This document shows, in pieces, positions 7,301-7,535 of a stretch of 7,535 nt of DNA; position 1 is the first letter of the stretch; each line of letters begins with the position of its first letter. Origin of the DNA: CAYFMH01 sp964344775 (GTDB taxonomy: Bacteria > Patescibacteriota > Gracilibacteria > UBA4473). Where the stretch lies: assembly GCA_964344775.1 (NCBI GenBank), contig CAYFOO010000064.1, forward strand, positions 1 through 7,535, read 5' to 3'. The position numbers and the translations under genes are program-made. Below the pieces are notes generated by a model that saw only the letters and a program-made list of their open reading frames with translations, did no database searches and had not been told where the DNA came from.

Positions 7301-7502
7301 CCCGGAAGGCGAAATTATCGGACATAAATCGATCAAAAAAATAGACAGAACTATCACTATTAGTAGCGAATTTGATTCGAGATCTTCGATTGAGTATCGG
7401 CCAGATGGGACGATTGCTGCGATCTATGATAATACCAATCACGCGACGAGTGAGTTTGATGAAAAAGGAAAACTTATCAGTATTAGACTTTCTGCACAAT
7501 AA
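4302..7502 (+). CDS. Large membrane-anchored protein with seven-bladed beta-propeller, coiled-coil middle and YD-like C-terminal repeats
   Basis: I do not recognise this 1066-residue protein as a named family, but its architecture is readable. Hydrophobic segments lie at about 8-25, 40-63, 73-90 and 104-122. Residues 168-487 split into seven units of about 35-45 residues, each ending in a strand-turn-strand such as LFDLSGQEIW (239-248) or YIYDGAGNLVY (435-445), as expected for a seven-bladed propeller. Blade three has an FG-GAP-like calcium loop, DIDGEGDSE, at 266-274. Residues 505-600 and 690-745 are charged and helical, probably coiled coil. From about 770 to the end are degenerate YD-like hairpins (for example EFDEAGNFLS, SEFDEKGKLIS). 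The catalytic Rhs core is absent. With four crossings and the N-terminus inside, the large domain would be cytoplasmic. However, the positive loop at 91-105 and the extracellular habit of FG-GAP/YD folds favour an outside location, so topology is unsettled. The start ATG has an A-rich, SD-less leader 17 bp after the DUF2339 gene. A scaffold, sensor or adhesin role is inference only. Confidence 0.93.
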   Translation: MKKTSIGFKIGIVLALLHLGLAMFTSFESSEMLESGYYTASALVFIRFFTLDAPVIFLFSLLDLNETTDPLIQFGIFGSFLWFLIPWLIDRAVTYISPNSTWRIKIIAIIIAIPIVLFGFSRLSDFQIKYSIKQERPEELKKMLNKASSDIFTERIVFEDVELGDVSSITRMNCRPGKEEEILLGTSEGVVFFNTDYQEQHRVNVPTADGFFNSMKPLEIDENRTCGFLGYLHSDSAHLFDLSGQEIWRLESPIGSIGIAGVRFGDIDGEGDSEFATYYVFEAGGIQLFDKNGKQRWIHPLYNPPVNHETVGEVEFANILADGKTGIIYNLFGNGGKFTFLDVAGNVVKQINVPVKSFHFTMVNWPNIKESPNILVAEEKKIKVINFQDSTILELDAPGSESFGDINAISVKFDKDAPEYLAVRKNLSSDLAVLYIYDGAGNLVYQKTDEVKMNPRPALAAIPTDTGAEKLLVGSEKDYQARIFEYSLSSKAANQEVLDSGKKPSFSKIDLNLLTEKKLAQIKEVKQQFEDLGKRFMEYGDNGLIERGTDFRKRLADELNALDQIIYSAQIESLSTLQRVQGDIIRIDHEINQYLDKKSPQTSKSVLNAERKPKPSTKVHFKQEEEVVMPESLQPLKTESEIIEGFIEGVATITSEENNREADLVIKKNETQWALDSLVGDFRMLIPYKLTKEDPLYQETLETIYQARTFFTSETPMLEVDLEVLSKKIKTAQQKIEDYKNRHDKADWDDAILVTIPNSSKSLQVPKKTYDYGTIGADVWRRTDGTIRIDIYLDEKTKNGDIIQYEFDEAGNFLSKEKTEIATSLEVSDNTFEVLGVSRYESDTWPRILVPQSPGVYISNGLETLPFSDDKENWPPNTNYVIKRNTDGSLELLNKETGENHQFDQEGKSKDDKYGARMKAAEAFVTKIPRKLTPAEIQAIKSWLPPVEKHLQGAEILQKSFNDDGKNIQTRYKLKNGNIIHVVEEHYGRKTDSVSLHEENPEGEIIGHKSIKKIDRTITISSEFDSRSSIEYRPDGTIAAIYDNTNHATSEFDEKGKLISIRLSAQ
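4803..5762 (+). repeat. Seven degenerate propeller-blade repeats inside the 1066-residue protein
   Basis: By eye the repeat units fall at about residues 168-206, 213-251, 258-300, 311-354, 357-398, 406-450 and 455-487. Most begin with a hydrophobic strand, pass an acidic or Gly-containing loop with a Glu or Asp, and end in a D-x-x-G turn followed by a strand. The third unit holds the DxDGxGDxE loop. The repeat is at protein-fold level; there is no recognisable nucleotide repetition. Confidence 0.6.
6609..7490 (+). repeat. Degenerate YD-like hairpin repeats at the C-terminus of the 1066-residue protein
   Basis: Four related stretches lie at about residues 770-818, 883-909, 960-1008 and 1028-1063. 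The shared form is an opening D-G turn (RTDGTI, NTDGSL, NDDGKN, RPDGTI) followed 15-30 residues later by an acidic-G turn (FDEAGNF, FDQEGKS, NPEGEI, FDEKGKL). This is the spacing of tyrosine-aspartate hairpins in YD/Rhs-type or MORN-like beta-solenoid proteins. The sequences have diverged too far for a nucleotide repeat to remain. Confidence 0.45.
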
Positions 7503-7510
7503 AGTTGTTC

Positions 7511-7514
7511 GGAG
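7511..7514 (+). promoter_or_regulatory. Candidate Shine-Dalgarno (GGAG) before the ATG at 7522
   Basis: GGAG lies within the purine-rich run GGAGAGAAGAA and is separated from the ATG by seven bases. It stands out because the other three starts in the window have only A-rich leaders with no anti-16S complementarity. Confidence 0.4.
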
Positions 7515-7521
7515 AGAAGAA

Positions 7522-7535
7522 ATGGGGATAATGAG
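7522..7535 (+). CDS. Possible start of a further gene, cut by the window end
   Basis: An ATG at 7522 follows the TAA of the propeller gene by 19 nt and has GGAG at 7511-7514, seven bases upstream, a canonical Shine-Dalgarno position. Only four codons and two bases (M-G-I-M) are visible, so nothing can be said about the product. If real, it would be the third gene of the operon. Confidence 0.35.

Noticed and set aside
6609..7490. Rhs/polymorphic toxin with a C-terminal toxin domain
   Set aside because: The hairpins are only loosely YD-like, the conserved Rhs core and cleavage motif are missing, the repeats run to the C-terminus with no separate toxin domain, and no immunity gene is visible.
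167..7502. Use of UGA as a sense codon, as in some Gracilibacteria/Absconditabacteria
   Set aside because: All three long genes read through without any in-frame TGA and end in TAA, so the standard bacterial code is sufficient.

Overview
The window is AT-rich bacterial DNA (roughly 35-40 % GC by eye) and is almost entirely filled by three long genes. All three read through in the standard code, with no in-frame UGA, and all end in TAA. None of the three starts has a Shine-Dalgarno sequence; each ATG follows an A-rich leader instead. Large lineage-specific proteins, Lys-rich composition and SD-less starts would fit a Patescibacteria/CPR-type genome (for example Peregrinibacteria) or a Bacteroidota-like one. 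No marker gene settles this, so the taxonomic suggestion is weak.

Layout. Positions 1-166 hold no gene I can support. Positions 167-2074 (minus strand) encode a 635-residue protein with a Lys/Pro-rich N-terminal third and a C-terminal zinc metallopeptidase domain. Its active site (HEVNH, then a Tyr and a Glu seven residues apart) follows the pattern of anthrax lethal factor and the Pro-Pro endopeptidases. A 110-bp divergent intergenic region carries two good sigma-70-type promoters back to back, with their -35 boxes only 5 bp apart. On the plus strand, 2185-4284 encodes a DUF2339 polytopic membrane protein with about 22-23 membrane segments. After 17 bp comes 4302-7502, a 1066-residue membrane-anchored protein: four hydrophobic segments, a predicted seven-bladed beta-propeller with one FG-GAP-like calcium loop, a helical/coiled-coil middle, and a C-terminal part with degenerate YD-like beta-hairpin repeats. 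The last 14 bases may begin another gene, this one with a proper GGAG ribosome binding site.

How they may work together. The two plus-strand genes look like one operon encoding envelope proteins, and its promoter is physically coupled to that of the metallopeptidase. Known Pro-Pro endopeptidases can act on surface proteins encoded next to them. The 1066-residue protein carries an NPPV and an LPPV sequence, and the protease itself carries several Pro-Pro pairs in its tail. A protease-plus-surface-substrate module is therefore a reasonable, unproven hypothesis and the most interesting reading of the window.
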